The notes under the pieces are model-generated. The model saw nothing but the letters and a program-made list of their open reading frames with translations, was not told the origin of the DNA and made no database searches. From NCBI GenBank assembly GCA_027307295.1, contig DAHUXF010000214.1, forward strand, positions 1 through 5,543: a DNA stretch of 5,543 bases, given 5' to 3'. Of the stretch, positions 1 through 5,543 are shown in pieces. Origin of the DNA: Acidobacteriaceae bacterium (GTDB lineage: Bacteria > Acidobacteriota > Terriglobia > Terriglobales > Acidobacteriaceae). A program made the position numbers and the translations under genes. Within the stretch, counting starts at the first letter, position 1. Each line of letters opens with the position of its first letter.

Positions 1-243
1 GAGATGGTAGTGCTTCCACAGCCTCTCCACTGTCTCTCTAAAAGCGTGCAATTTGTTTGCCATACTGGGGCAAGGTTACGCCCAAAGTTGTAATCGGCAA
101 AGTGTTTTGTGCTACGTTTTTACTGGTTTGTCTGGCTGCAGAAAACTCAGCTAGAAAAACTTAAATCATACCGGGCCGGTAATCGCTGTAACTTCTACAA
201 AAATATAATTTCGCACGTAGAAATCGCCAAAAAAGATCGCAAG
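1..243. other. Left-edge region without a supported gene
   Basis: This stretch is visibly richer in A and T than the rest of the window, especially after about 110. A plus-strand reading frame open from the window edge to a TAA near 91-93 could be the tail of an upstream gene, but it is about 30 codons with no recognisable motif. A 75-codon plus-strand frame at 109-336 runs into the antisense of the next gene and has no family resemblance. The near-palindrome TACCGG-G-CCGGTA at about 168-180 lies downstream of the minus-strand gene, but its loop is too tight and no T-run follows directly, so I do not call it a terminator. I see no tRNA, CRISPR or insertion sequence end here. Confidence 0.5.
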
Positions 244-1680
244 TCACTCGCCATAATTTTTCTTCAAATAGATGGCGATGTCCGCTTCCAGGTCCGCATA
301 GCCGCCGTGAATGGTGCTTCTAAGGGCAGACTCTAATCCCTGGCCTTCTCCCAGCCTTTGCAGCAATCGCGCTACATCGCCAAGTCCATAGGTCGCGCGA
401 ATATATTCCACTGCGGCCAGGCTCTCAGCATAGGCCACTGACGCTTCCGCTGAACTGTAGCCCTGGAATTCGCCTTCCAGTTGATTGAGTGGGATTTGCC
501 GTCCGGAACCGTACAGAGCAGCCAGGCGCGGACCATACTGGGCAGTGGTCAGGCCTTGTTCCAGTTGTGCGATGCCTTCATTCAGCCAGCTGGGAGCGCG
601 GTTATGAGCAATCTGCGCGACAAAGGAATGCGTGAGTTCATGGCGCAGCACGCTGGCCATGTCCGCCGTTACGGATTGCGTCCCGGAAATGGGAATGCGG
701 ATCTTGCCGTCATTCAAGGCCGCGGTCCATCCGGCGGCATGGGTCACGTCAAAAAAAGCCTGGTCTGTATACAAGGAGACGTAAATATTTTTGGGCGTTA
801 CACCCAGATCATTGACCAGGTCGCGATAGTCCGCTTCCAGCACTTCAAGAATCTGCGACCGCAGTCCGTCTGGCGTCTGCGAGCCTTCATAGCGCAGAGT
901 AAAGTGGCTGCTCTCGGTTTGCCGGAAGTCGGCTTCTGTTTTGGATTCGCGCTCCACGCGGGCCAGCAACTCCTGTGTCTGGGCATCCGGCCGGAGCTGA
1001 AGAGATTTCTTGAAGGCATCGATGGCTTCGCGGTTATGGTCGTTTTTGTAAAGCGCATAACCCAGCAATGTAAATGCATCGGCAGATTGTGGATTGGTCC
1101 GCACCGCCTGTTGCGCGCGCATCAGAGCTTCTTCGGTTTTGCCCAGTTGCAGCAGCACAGTCGTGTAGTTTTCCAGCAGCAGCGGATTATCCGGCAAATA
1201 GACTAATGCGTTTTGCAGATAGCGGGCCGCAGCGGGAAAGTTATGGCGCTTCTCTTCAAAATTGGCGGCAATTGAATTGGCTTCAGCGGATTGCCGGGGA
1301 ATGTCTTCACTGGCAATGGATTTCAGCTCTGCGGCATCCACCGCGCCGTTCCGTATGACGCGCGCCACCAGGTCGCCGGAAACGCTCATCTCTTCGTGTA
1401 CCGGCGGCGGACCGGCCAGCGCAGCAGAAGCCGGAGCCACAGAGGACGGCGCAGGCCCCTTCTCGATCCTCACTACAATGGATTTTGGGATCGTCAGGGT
1501 ATTGTCGCCAATGCTGTACTCCACCCGCCCATTGTGTTCCTGGACGGAGTCGGCATGGATGCGGTCTCCATTTTTCAGCACAATCGTGTCTGCGCCGGCG
1601 AAAGAACAGAAGACGATAGCGGCACAAAATGTAATAATCAGCTTCAAACTAAAAAAGTGTAAGCGATTATGGCCTGCCAA
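244..1680 (-). CDS. Secreted TPR protein with peptidase-MA-like (gluzincin) metalloprotease domain
   Basis: Predicted 478-residue exported zinc peptidase; the substrate is unknown. With the TTG start at 1680, residues 1-30 form a signal peptide (basic HNR and K, then a hydrophobic run, cleavage after AGA, next residue D). No lipobox precedes a cysteine. Residues about 31-75 are a small beta-rich module (TIVLKNGDRI...). Residues about 130-245 carry TPR-like helices (for example LLGYALYKNDHNREAIDAFKK). The C-terminal half is peptidase-MA-like: H347-E348-L-T-H351, then 16 residues later E368 in WLNEG, giving the two zinc histidines, the catalytic glutamate and the third zinc ligand. The frame stays open to a GTG at 1749, but that start would put about 35 residues before the hydrophobic segment. 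TTG 1680 has AGGA nine bases upstream. TTG 1647 would also give a compact signal peptide but lacks a ribosome binding site. The gene is divergent from the M1-like gene. The fold assignment is fairly sure; the biological role is not. Confidence 0.85.
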   Translation of the reverse strand: MAGHNRLHFFSLKLIITFCAAIVFCSFAGADTIVLKNGDRIHADSVQEHNGRVEYSIGDNTLTIPKSIVVRIEKGPAPSSVAPASAALAGPPPVHEEMSVSGDLVARVIRNGAVDAAELKSIASEDIPRQSAEANSIAANFEEKRHNFPAAARYLQNALVYLPDNPLLLENYTTVLLQLGKTEEALMRAQQAVRTNPQSADAFTLLGYALYKNDHNREAIDAFKKSLQLRPDAQTQELLARVERESKTEADFRQTESSHFTLRYEGSQTPDGLRSQILEVLEADYRDLVNDLGVTPKNIYVSLYTDQAFFDVTHAAGWTAALNDGKIRIPISGTQSVTADMASVLRHELTHSFVAQIAHNRAPSWLNEGIAQLEQGLTTAQYGPRLAALYGSGRQIPLNQLEGEFQGYSSAEASVAYAESLAAVEYIRATYGLGDVARLLQRLGEGQGLESALRSTIHGGYADLEADIAIYLKKNYGE

Positions 1681-4076
1681 TGAAGCGTGTCCTGATCTGC
1701 CGGGTAACGAAGGTACTAACAAAGGTACTACTGATGGTGCTTGCCGCACATGCCACCAGCTCCGTGGCCCAGTCCGTGTCCACTGGAGGAGCGGTTGCGC
1801 TGTATCGTGAGCTGCTCAATCCTTCTTTTGACGTCAAGGATGTTTATCAGGTCCGCGAAGTCTCTATTTTGCGTGAGGACCTGCACATCTCCATCAGTGA
1901 CGGCACCATGGCCCTGGTGCGTGAATTGGATGGGCACATCACGGGCGCGGTATTTGAAGGCGCGGGCGAAGTTTTACTGGTCCCGCCCAATCGCGCGGAA
2001 CGCACTTCTCTGGCCCACTTCACAGGGTCAGCCGTTCTGGAGTTGCCATTTCAATCGGCCTATCTGCGTTTCTCTGACGATCGTCTGGCCAATGAGTTGC
2101 GTTCCGGTTTCCGTGGCCCGGCAGAAGACGCACAGGAGTTCATTGCCCGATGGAATGATCCCGCCGCGGTACTGTCGCGCGGTGATGCGCTGCCGATTCT
2201 TGAATCCATGAGCAGCGCCCCGGAAGCAGGTTCGCGCTTTCTGCACATGCGCATTGGCGGCACACCTTCCGGCATTGTTGATCTTTTTTATGACACCAAC
2301 GCTTCTGAGCAGATCAGCGTTGCCCAGGCCAGCATGATGAATGATGTTTCGTATTACGATACGTGGACTTCCTTCCCCATGCGATCGGTACGGCAGGCCG
2401 CAGGAGAGGAAGATCCGGCAGCGCGCCCGAACTATGACATGTCCGGTTATCAGCTGCGCGCAAAAGTCCAGCCACCCACCGATCTGAGCGCGGAGGCTGA
2501 ATTTACCCTTACGCCGCTCCACTCCGGCCAGAGAGTGGTCATTCTGGAGCTTTCACGCTATCTCAAGCTGAGTGAAGCGCGAGCGGACGGAGCGCCGGTG
2601 GAATTTATTCAGAATGAAGCCATCAGCGGCAGCGAGCTTTCCCGCCGTGGTGACGACCTGGTTGGCATTGTCTTGCCGCAGCCGCTGGTCAAGGACAACC
2701 CGGTGAAGCTGGCCTTCAAATATTCCGGGCCAGTCATGTTTAACGCTGGCGGAGAGCTTATTTATGTGGGCGCACGCGGCACGTGGTATCCCAACATTGG
2801 CCCGTCATTCAGCACATTTGATCTCACATTTGATGCACCGGCAGATTGGTCCGTGGTGGCCACCGGAAAGCAGGTTGCCGGCTCCGTGGCCGAGGGCCGC
2901 CGTATTACGCGCTTTTCCACGGAAAAGCCCATTGGCAGGGCAGGCTTCAATCTCGGTAAGTTCGCCACTGCAAGCGCATCCGCCGGCAAAGTGGAAATCC
3001 ATGCCTATGGCGCAAGAAACGTAGAGCAAGCACTGGCCGGTGCTGAAGCTCGCGCCGGCAGAAATCCCGATCCGGCCAGGGAAGCGCAGCAGATTGCAGA
3101 ACAAGCAGCCGCCACGGTGGAGTTTCTTTCTTCTGAGCTCGATCCCTTTCCTTATTCAAACCTGGAGATCACACAGCTGCCCGGCACGGTCAGCCAGTCC
3201 TGGCCAGGGCTGATTTATCTTTCCAGCACCGCATTCCTGTCATCGGATGAGCGTCGTGCGCTGGGTATTCGCGAACCGTATCTGGAATTACTGCTGAGCC
3301 GGCTCATGCTGTCGCATGAAACAGCACACCAGTGGTGGGGCGATGCCGTGGACTGGGTGAGTTATCGCGATGAGTGGATCCTGGAAGCCCTGGCCAATTA
3401 CAGCGCCCTGCTCATGCTGGAAAAATTGCATCCCGGCGACATGAAGACGGCGCTCAATTACTATCGCGCTGAGCTGCTGCGGGAGACAAAAAACGGCATC
3501 ATCGCGGAAGCCGGCCCCGTGACGCTTGGCCGGCGTCTGACCTCATCCCGCTTTCCTGACGCCTATGAACGCGTGCTCTATGGCAGGGGCACATGGCTGA
3601 TTCACATGCTCCGCAGCATGCTGCATGAAGCCGGAGGCGCGCAGAATGACGCCCTTTTCTTTTCCGCGCTGAAAGACCTGCTGGCGCGCGCACCCAATCA
3701 CAAGATATCCACGCTGGATTTGCAGCGGGCTTTTGAGCATGTGCTGCCGCCATCACTCAGTTATGAGGGCAAGAAGTCACTGGACTGGTTTTTTGATAGC
3801 TGGGTCAACGGCGATTCCATCCCGCAATTTTCTCTTGAAGGCATCCGCATGACGCCCACGGCAGGCAAGCTGAAGATCAGCGGCGTCATCGTACAAAACC
3901 ACGGCGCTAAAGACAGCGTAACCGCCGTGCCCCTGTACGCCGTGGACGCTCAGGGCAAGTCACGGTTTCTGGCCTTTGTGTTTGCTGATGATGTTAAAAC
4001 TGAATTTACGCTGACCGCGCCCAGCGGAACCAAGCAGATCGCGCTCGATCCCGAGGACACGCTTCTGCGAAGGTAA
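1680..4076 (+). CDS. Secreted M1-family-like zinc metallopeptidase (gluzincin), GAMEN motif absent
   Basis: Predicted 798-residue exported peptidase related to membrane alanyl aminopeptidase/leukotriene A4 hydrolase (M1 clan). Residues 1-30 are a signal peptide: basic MKR...R...K region, hydrophobic LLMVLAAHA, cleavage after SVA. Residues about 38-250 are an N-terminal extension not part of the core M1 fold. Residues about 255-410 resemble the M1 beta-sandwich, including WYPNIGPSFSTFDLTF. The catalytic domain holds H546-E-T-A-H550-QWWGD and, 18 residues on, E569 in EWILEALANY, the standard M1 zinc site. Y634 in LYGRGTWLIHMLR sits where the catalytic tyrosine is expected. Residues about 715-798 look like a C-terminal beta domain. 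The exopeptidase motif GxMEN is not found; the equivalent place before the zinc site reads LPGTVSQSWPGLIYLS (500-515). ATG 1680 is chosen because it alone gives a full signal peptide, although no ribosome binding site precedes it. ATG 1734 has AAAGG eight bases upstream but would leave only about 12 residues before the cleavage site. Aminopeptidase activity is therefore not assured; endopeptidase or non-canonical specificity is possible. Confidence 0.9.
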   Translation: MKRVLICRVTKVLTKVLLMVLAAHATSSVAQSVSTGGAVALYRELLNPSFDVKDVYQVREVSILREDLHISISDGTMALVRELDGHITGAVFEGAGEVLLVPPNRAERTSLAHFTGSAVLELPFQSAYLRFSDDRLANELRSGFRGPAEDAQEFIARWNDPAAVLSRGDALPILESMSSAPEAGSRFLHMRIGGTPSGIVDLFYDTNASEQISVAQASMMNDVSYYDTWTSFPMRSVRQAAGEEDPAARPNYDMSGYQLRAKVQPPTDLSAEAEFTLTPLHSGQRVVILELSRYLKLSEARADGAPVEFIQNEAISGSELSRRGDDLVGIVLPQPLVKDNPVKLAFKYSGPVMFNAGGELIYVGARGTWYPNIGPSFSTFDLTFDAPADWSVVATGKQVAGSVAEGRRITRFSTEKPIGRAGFNLGKFATASASAGKVEIHAYGARNVEQALAGAEARAGRNPDPAREAQQIAEQAAATVEFLSSELDPFPYSNLEITQLPGTVSQSWPGLIYLSSTAFLSSDERRALGIREPYLELLLSRLMLSHETAHQWWGDAVDWVSYRDEWILEALANYSALLMLEKLHPGDMKTALNYYRAELLRETKNGIIAEAGPVTLGRRLTSSRFPDAYERVLYGRGTWLIHMLRSMLHEAGGAQNDALFFSALKDLLARAPNHKISTLDLQRAFEHVLPPSLSYEGKKSLDWFFDSWVNGDSIPQFSLEGIRMTPTAGKLKISGVIVQNHGAKDSVTAVPLYAVDAQGKSRFLAFVFADDVKTEFTLTAPSGTKQIALDPEDTLLRR
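1690..1693 (-). promoter_or_regulatory. Ribosome binding site deciding the TTG start at 1680
   Basis: On the minus strand the sequence reads AGGA, then nine bases, then TTG. This is the only purine-rich match at workable distance among the candidate starts GTG 1749, TTG 1680 and TTG 1647, and it gives a signal peptide of normal length. The site lies inside the first codons of the divergent plus-strand gene, so both genes constrain the same bases. Confidence 0.4.
1707..1730 (+). repeat. 12-bp tandem duplication inside signal peptide codons
   Basis: Two adjacent 12-bp copies, ACGAAGGTACTA and ACAAAGGTACTA, differ at one base. They encode TKVL-TKVL at residues 10-17 of the M1-like precursor. 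Removing one copy would give a more compact signal peptide, so a recent in-frame duplication is plausible. The second copy also creates the AAAGG that sits eight bases before the internal ATG at 1734. Confidence 0.75.
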
Positions 4077-4086
4077 GGGGTGGCAG

Positions 4087-4107
4087 TCTCCTTGACGGGA
4101 AAGGAGA
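4087..4107. promoter_or_regulatory. Candidate operator 1: 21-bp dyad upstream of PadR
   Basis: Inverted repeat TCTCCTT / AAGGAGA (7-bp arms, 7-base centre). It begins ten bases after the stop of the M1-like gene and covers the candidate -35 hexamer TTGACG. It shares its outer sequence and exact spacing (TCTCCT-N9-AGGAGAGAGC) with the second dyad 32 bp downstream. As an alternative, the stem could form in RNA read through from the upstream gene; no T-run follows, so it is not a standard terminator. PadR proteins commonly bind dyads at their own promoter; binding here is inferred. Confidence 0.5.
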
Positions 4108-4119
4108 GAGCGGTGTACT
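4092..4119 (+). promoter_or_regulatory. Candidate sigma70-type promoter for PadR-permease unit
   Basis: TTGACG at 4092-4097 matches the -35 consensus at five of six bases. Sixteen bases later TGTACT at 4114-4119 matches the -10 consensus at four of six. Transcription would begin near 4126, inside the second dyad, giving a leader of about 20 bases that holds a ribosome binding site for TTG 4146. The -10 match is modest, so this rests mainly on the good -35 and the consistent layout with the two dyads. Confidence 0.35.
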
Positions 4120-4140
4120 CTCCTATCTCAGATAGGAGAG
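4118..4140. promoter_or_regulatory. Candidate operator 2: perfect 23-bp palindrome at the PadR start
   Basis: The 11-base arms CTCTCCTATCT and AGATAGGAGAG flank a single central C at 4129 and match without error. The palindrome abuts the candidate -10 hexamer, spans the predicted transcription start and includes the AGGAG ribosome binding site of the PadR gene. This is a typical position for an autorepressor operator. The same sequence could also fold in RNA as a hairpin (9-10 bp stem, small loop) hiding the ribosome binding site, so DNA-level and RNA-level control cannot be separated from sequence alone. Confidence 0.6.
4134..4138 (+). promoter_or_regulatory. Ribosome binding site (AGGAG) supporting TTG start at 4146
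   Basis: AGGAG lies seven bases before TTG 4146. A second AGGAG at 4102-4106 lies six bases before an in-frame GTG at 4113, so two complete start modules exist. The downstream one is preferred: it gives the usual short N-terminus of PadR proteins, and the candidate promoter would start RNA after 4113. Confidence 0.6.
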
Positions 4141-4145
4141 AGCTC

Positions 4146-4487
4146 TTGACGAAACCGGTTGAACTCCCGCAGGGCGTACTCGAGATGCTCATCCTCAAGG
4201 CGGTCTCGCTCGGTCCGCTGCATGGATATGGCATCCTGCTGCGCATCCAGCAGATCTCTGGTGAGCGCATCGAAATCCTGCAGGGTTCCTTCTACACCGC
4301 CATCTATCGTCTTGAGCGCCGGGGCTGGATCAAAGGCGCGTGGGGTGAGTCGGAGAACAATCGCCGCGCCCGCTTTTACTCGCTCACCACTTCCGGTGCG
4401 CGTCAGCTCAAGTCCGAGACCGCCAAATGGACAGACATGGCCGCTGTCGTCGCCGGCATCCTCGGCAAGAAGGCGGATGAGATATGA
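4146..4487 (+). CDS. PadR-family transcriptional regulator
   Basis: A 113-residue (TTG start) winged-helix DNA-binding protein of the short PadR subfamily (PadR-s2 type), cytoplasmic and expected to act as a dimer. The family signature is clear: LPQGVLEMLILKAVSLGPLHGYGI (residues 7-30), then GSFYTAIYRLERRGWI (47-62) covering the recognition helix and following turn, then the wing NNRRARFYSLTTSGARQL (71-88). A short C-terminal helix (SETAKWTDMAAVVAGIL) would serve dimerisation. The common SLYPAL in the recognition helix is replaced by SFYTAI here. The frame is open upstream to GTG 4113 and to a GTG at 4080, but the added residues are not PadR-like and overlap the dyads. The stop codon overlaps the permease start as ATGA, indicating translational coupling. 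PadR genes paired with ADOP permeases are a recurrent acidobacterial arrangement; the inducer is unknown. Autorepression through the upstream dyads is likely but inferred. Confidence 0.9.
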   Translation: MTKPVELPQGVLEMLILKAVSLGPLHGYGILLRIQQISGERIEILQGSFYTAIYRLERRGWIKGAWGESENNRRARFYSLTTSGARQLKSETAKWTDMAAVVAGILGKKADEI

Positions 4488-5543
4488 GTATGGTCGCCGC
4501 AATTCGCAAGCTCTGGCACTCCATCGCGCCACGCACCCACAGCGACGTCGAAGAAGAGTTTCGTTCTACACTCGATGCCTATCAGGAAGATTTAATCCGA
4601 CAAGGCCTCCCCGAAGAAGAAGCCCGCCGCAAAGCCCGCATCGACCTAGGCCAGCCCGCCGCGCAAAACGAAACTTACCGCAAGGCCATCGGCCTTCGCC
4701 TCTTCGATGAGTTGGGTGGAGACATCCGCTATGGCCTCCGCGGTCTGCGCCGTAACCCTAGCTTCGCTACAATTGCCATTATCACGCTCGCTCTGGGCAT
4801 CGGCGCCACTGCGGCGATCTTCAGTTTTGTGAATGCCGTTTTACTCAAGCCACTCCCGTATGCACGTCCGGAGCAGATCGTTAGCGTGGGGGAAAAGCTC
4901 CCAGATGGATTCAGCAACCCTATGTCCACCCTGAACTTTCTTGATTGGGAGCGGCAGAACCGCTGTTTTGAATATCTCGCCGCATTAGCGTTCGACAAGG
5001 TGACTTTGACGGGCTCGGACAGACCCCAGGAAGTTAAAGTCCACAGAATCTCGGCATCGTATTTCAAGGTGCTCGGTGTGCGCGCGGCGCTGGGACGCAC
5101 CTTTGCTGCAAGCGAAAACGAGCCTGGCAACGAGCTTGAAGTAGTCCTTTCGAACCGCATTTGGTGGAACCGGTTTGGCGGCGATCCGCAGATAATCGGC
5201 CGCAAGATCATGCTGGACGGGAAGAATTACACGATCATCGGCGTGCTCCCCGCGAACAGTGAGTTTGACCGGAGCTGGGCTGCAATGTGGCTGCCTCTCG
5301 CTTTCGCGCCGGTGAACATGACCCGTAACTTTCACTGGCTTTATGCCATTGCTCGCCTTAAGGCCGGCGTTACTCTAAAGCAGGCCCGCGACCAAATGGA
5401 TACGATTGGAGCGGGCATCTCTGCCCAATACCCGGATTCAAATAAGGGTATAGGCGTAGCAGTCAATCCTTATATTGATCAGGTGGTTCAGCCGGAGCTT
5501 CGGCGGTCACTTTGGGTGCTGCTGGCAGCGGTAGGAGCTGTAC
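4484..5543 (+). CDS. ADOP-type ABC transporter permease (MacB/FtsX-like), partial at window end
   Basis: The first 353 codons are present with no internal stop; the 3' part lies beyond the window. Residues about 5-75 form the ADOP prefix: WHSIAPRTHSDVEEEFRSTLDAY, then GLPEEEARRKARIDLGQ. Next comes the hallmark DIRYGLRGLRRNPSFA (80-95), a first membrane helix (about 95-120) ending in NAVLLKPLPY, and a MacB-type periplasmic core domain (about 125-335) with ISASYFKVLGVRAALGRTF and IGRKIMLDGKNYTIIGVLP. The final residues LRRSLWVLLAAVGAV begin the second helix. Full-length relatives have about 800-900 residues with two such halves. MacB-like permeases normally need an ATPase partner and transmit force or move lipoproteins or peptides. 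None is visible here, in keeping with the 'orphan' name. ATG 4484 overlaps the PadR stop (ATGA) and has GAAGG ten bases upstream; ATG 4490 is an alternative. The substrate is unknown. Confidence 0.92.
   Translation, partial: MSMVAAIRKLWHSIAPRTHSDVEEEFRSTLDAYQEDLIRQGLPEEEARRKARIDLGQPAAQNETYRKAIGLRLFDELGGDIRYGLRGLRRNPSFATIAIITLALGIGATAAIFSFVNAVLLKPLPYARPEQIVSVGEKLPDGFSNPMSTLNFLDWERQNRCFEYLAALAFDKVTLTGSDRPQEVKVHRISASYFKVLGVRAALGRTFAASENEPGNELEVVLSNRIWWNRFGGDPQIIGRKIMLDGKNYTIIGVLPANSEFDRSWAAMWLPLAFAPVNMTRNFHWLYAIARLKAGVTLKQARDQMDTIGAGISAQYPDSNKGIGVAVNPYIDQVVQPELRRSLWVLLAAVGAV

Noticed and set aside
168..180. Palindrome TACCGG-G-CCGGTA as a terminator of the minus-strand gene
   Set aside because: The arms leave almost no loop and the nearest T-run is about ten bases further on, so it does not fit an intrinsic terminator.
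109..336. Small plus-strand frame of 75 codons at the left edge
   Set aside because: Low-complexity composition, no ribosome binding site seen, and its last third overlaps the antisense of the TPR-peptidase C-terminus.
481..1206. Long plus-strand reading frame (241 codons) opposite the TPR-peptidase gene
   Set aside because: It lies wholly antisense to a gene with clear zinc-site and TPR motifs, shows no domain signature of its own, and reads as a shadow frame in GC-rich DNA.
1681..1749. Extending the minus-strand gene to GTG 1749
   Set aside because: This adds 23 residues before the signal peptide, placing the hydrophobic core unusually far from the N-terminus; TTG 1680 has a better ribosome binding site and normal signal length.
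4087..4107. First dyad as an intrinsic terminator of the M1-like gene
   Set aside because: No T-tract follows the stem, and its match to the second dyad favours an operator reading.
4159..4710. 183-codon plus-strand frame across the PadR and permease genes
   Set aside because: It is very rich in Ser, Arg and Pro, as expected for an out-of-frame reading, and both true frames carry strong family motifs.
4729..5211. 160-codon minus-strand frame inside the permease
   Set aside because: Antisense to the conserved MacB-type core; no recognisable motif or ribosome binding site.

Overview
The window looks like a piece of an Acidobacteriota chromosome, probably of the Terriglobia type. This is inferred from gene content, because no taxonomic marker is present. 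The main argument is a short PadR-family regulator overlapping by ATGA the start of a large MacB/FtsX-type permease with the N-terminal prefix seen in the 'acidobacterial duplicated orphan permease' (ADOP) family. A secreted M1-like peptidase with a long N-terminal extension points the same way. By eye the coding DNA is GC-rich, with AT-richer DNA only at the left edge (1-243) and around the divergent start region (about 1625-1670).

Layout: (1) 1-243 holds no gene I can support. (2) 244-1680, minus strand: a secreted protein with a small beta-rich N-terminal domain, TPR repeats and a peptidase-MA-like zinc protease domain (HELTH plus a downstream WLNEG glutamate). (3) 1680-4076, plus strand: a secreted M1-like gluzincin (HETAH plus E569) that lacks a recognisable GAMEN motif. 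The two genes are head to head, and on the preferred starts their start codons share base 1680. (4) 4077-4145: a compact control region with two dyads of identical geometry (TCTCCT-N9-AGGAGA) offset by 32 bp. They overlap a candidate promoter and the PadR ribosome binding site. (5) 4146-4487, plus: PadR-family regulator, probable TTG start. (6) 4484-5543, plus: ADOP-type permease, cut off by the window end.

How the parts may work together: the two divergent genes both encode exported zinc peptidases and may form a periplasmic or extracellular proteolysis pair. The PadR-permease pair reads as a separate, self-regulated unit in which PadR probably represses its own promoter through the tandem dyads. 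No ATPase partner for the permease is visible. Nothing here is a clearly new system. The most informative non-coding signal is the tandem-dyad control region at 4087-4143.
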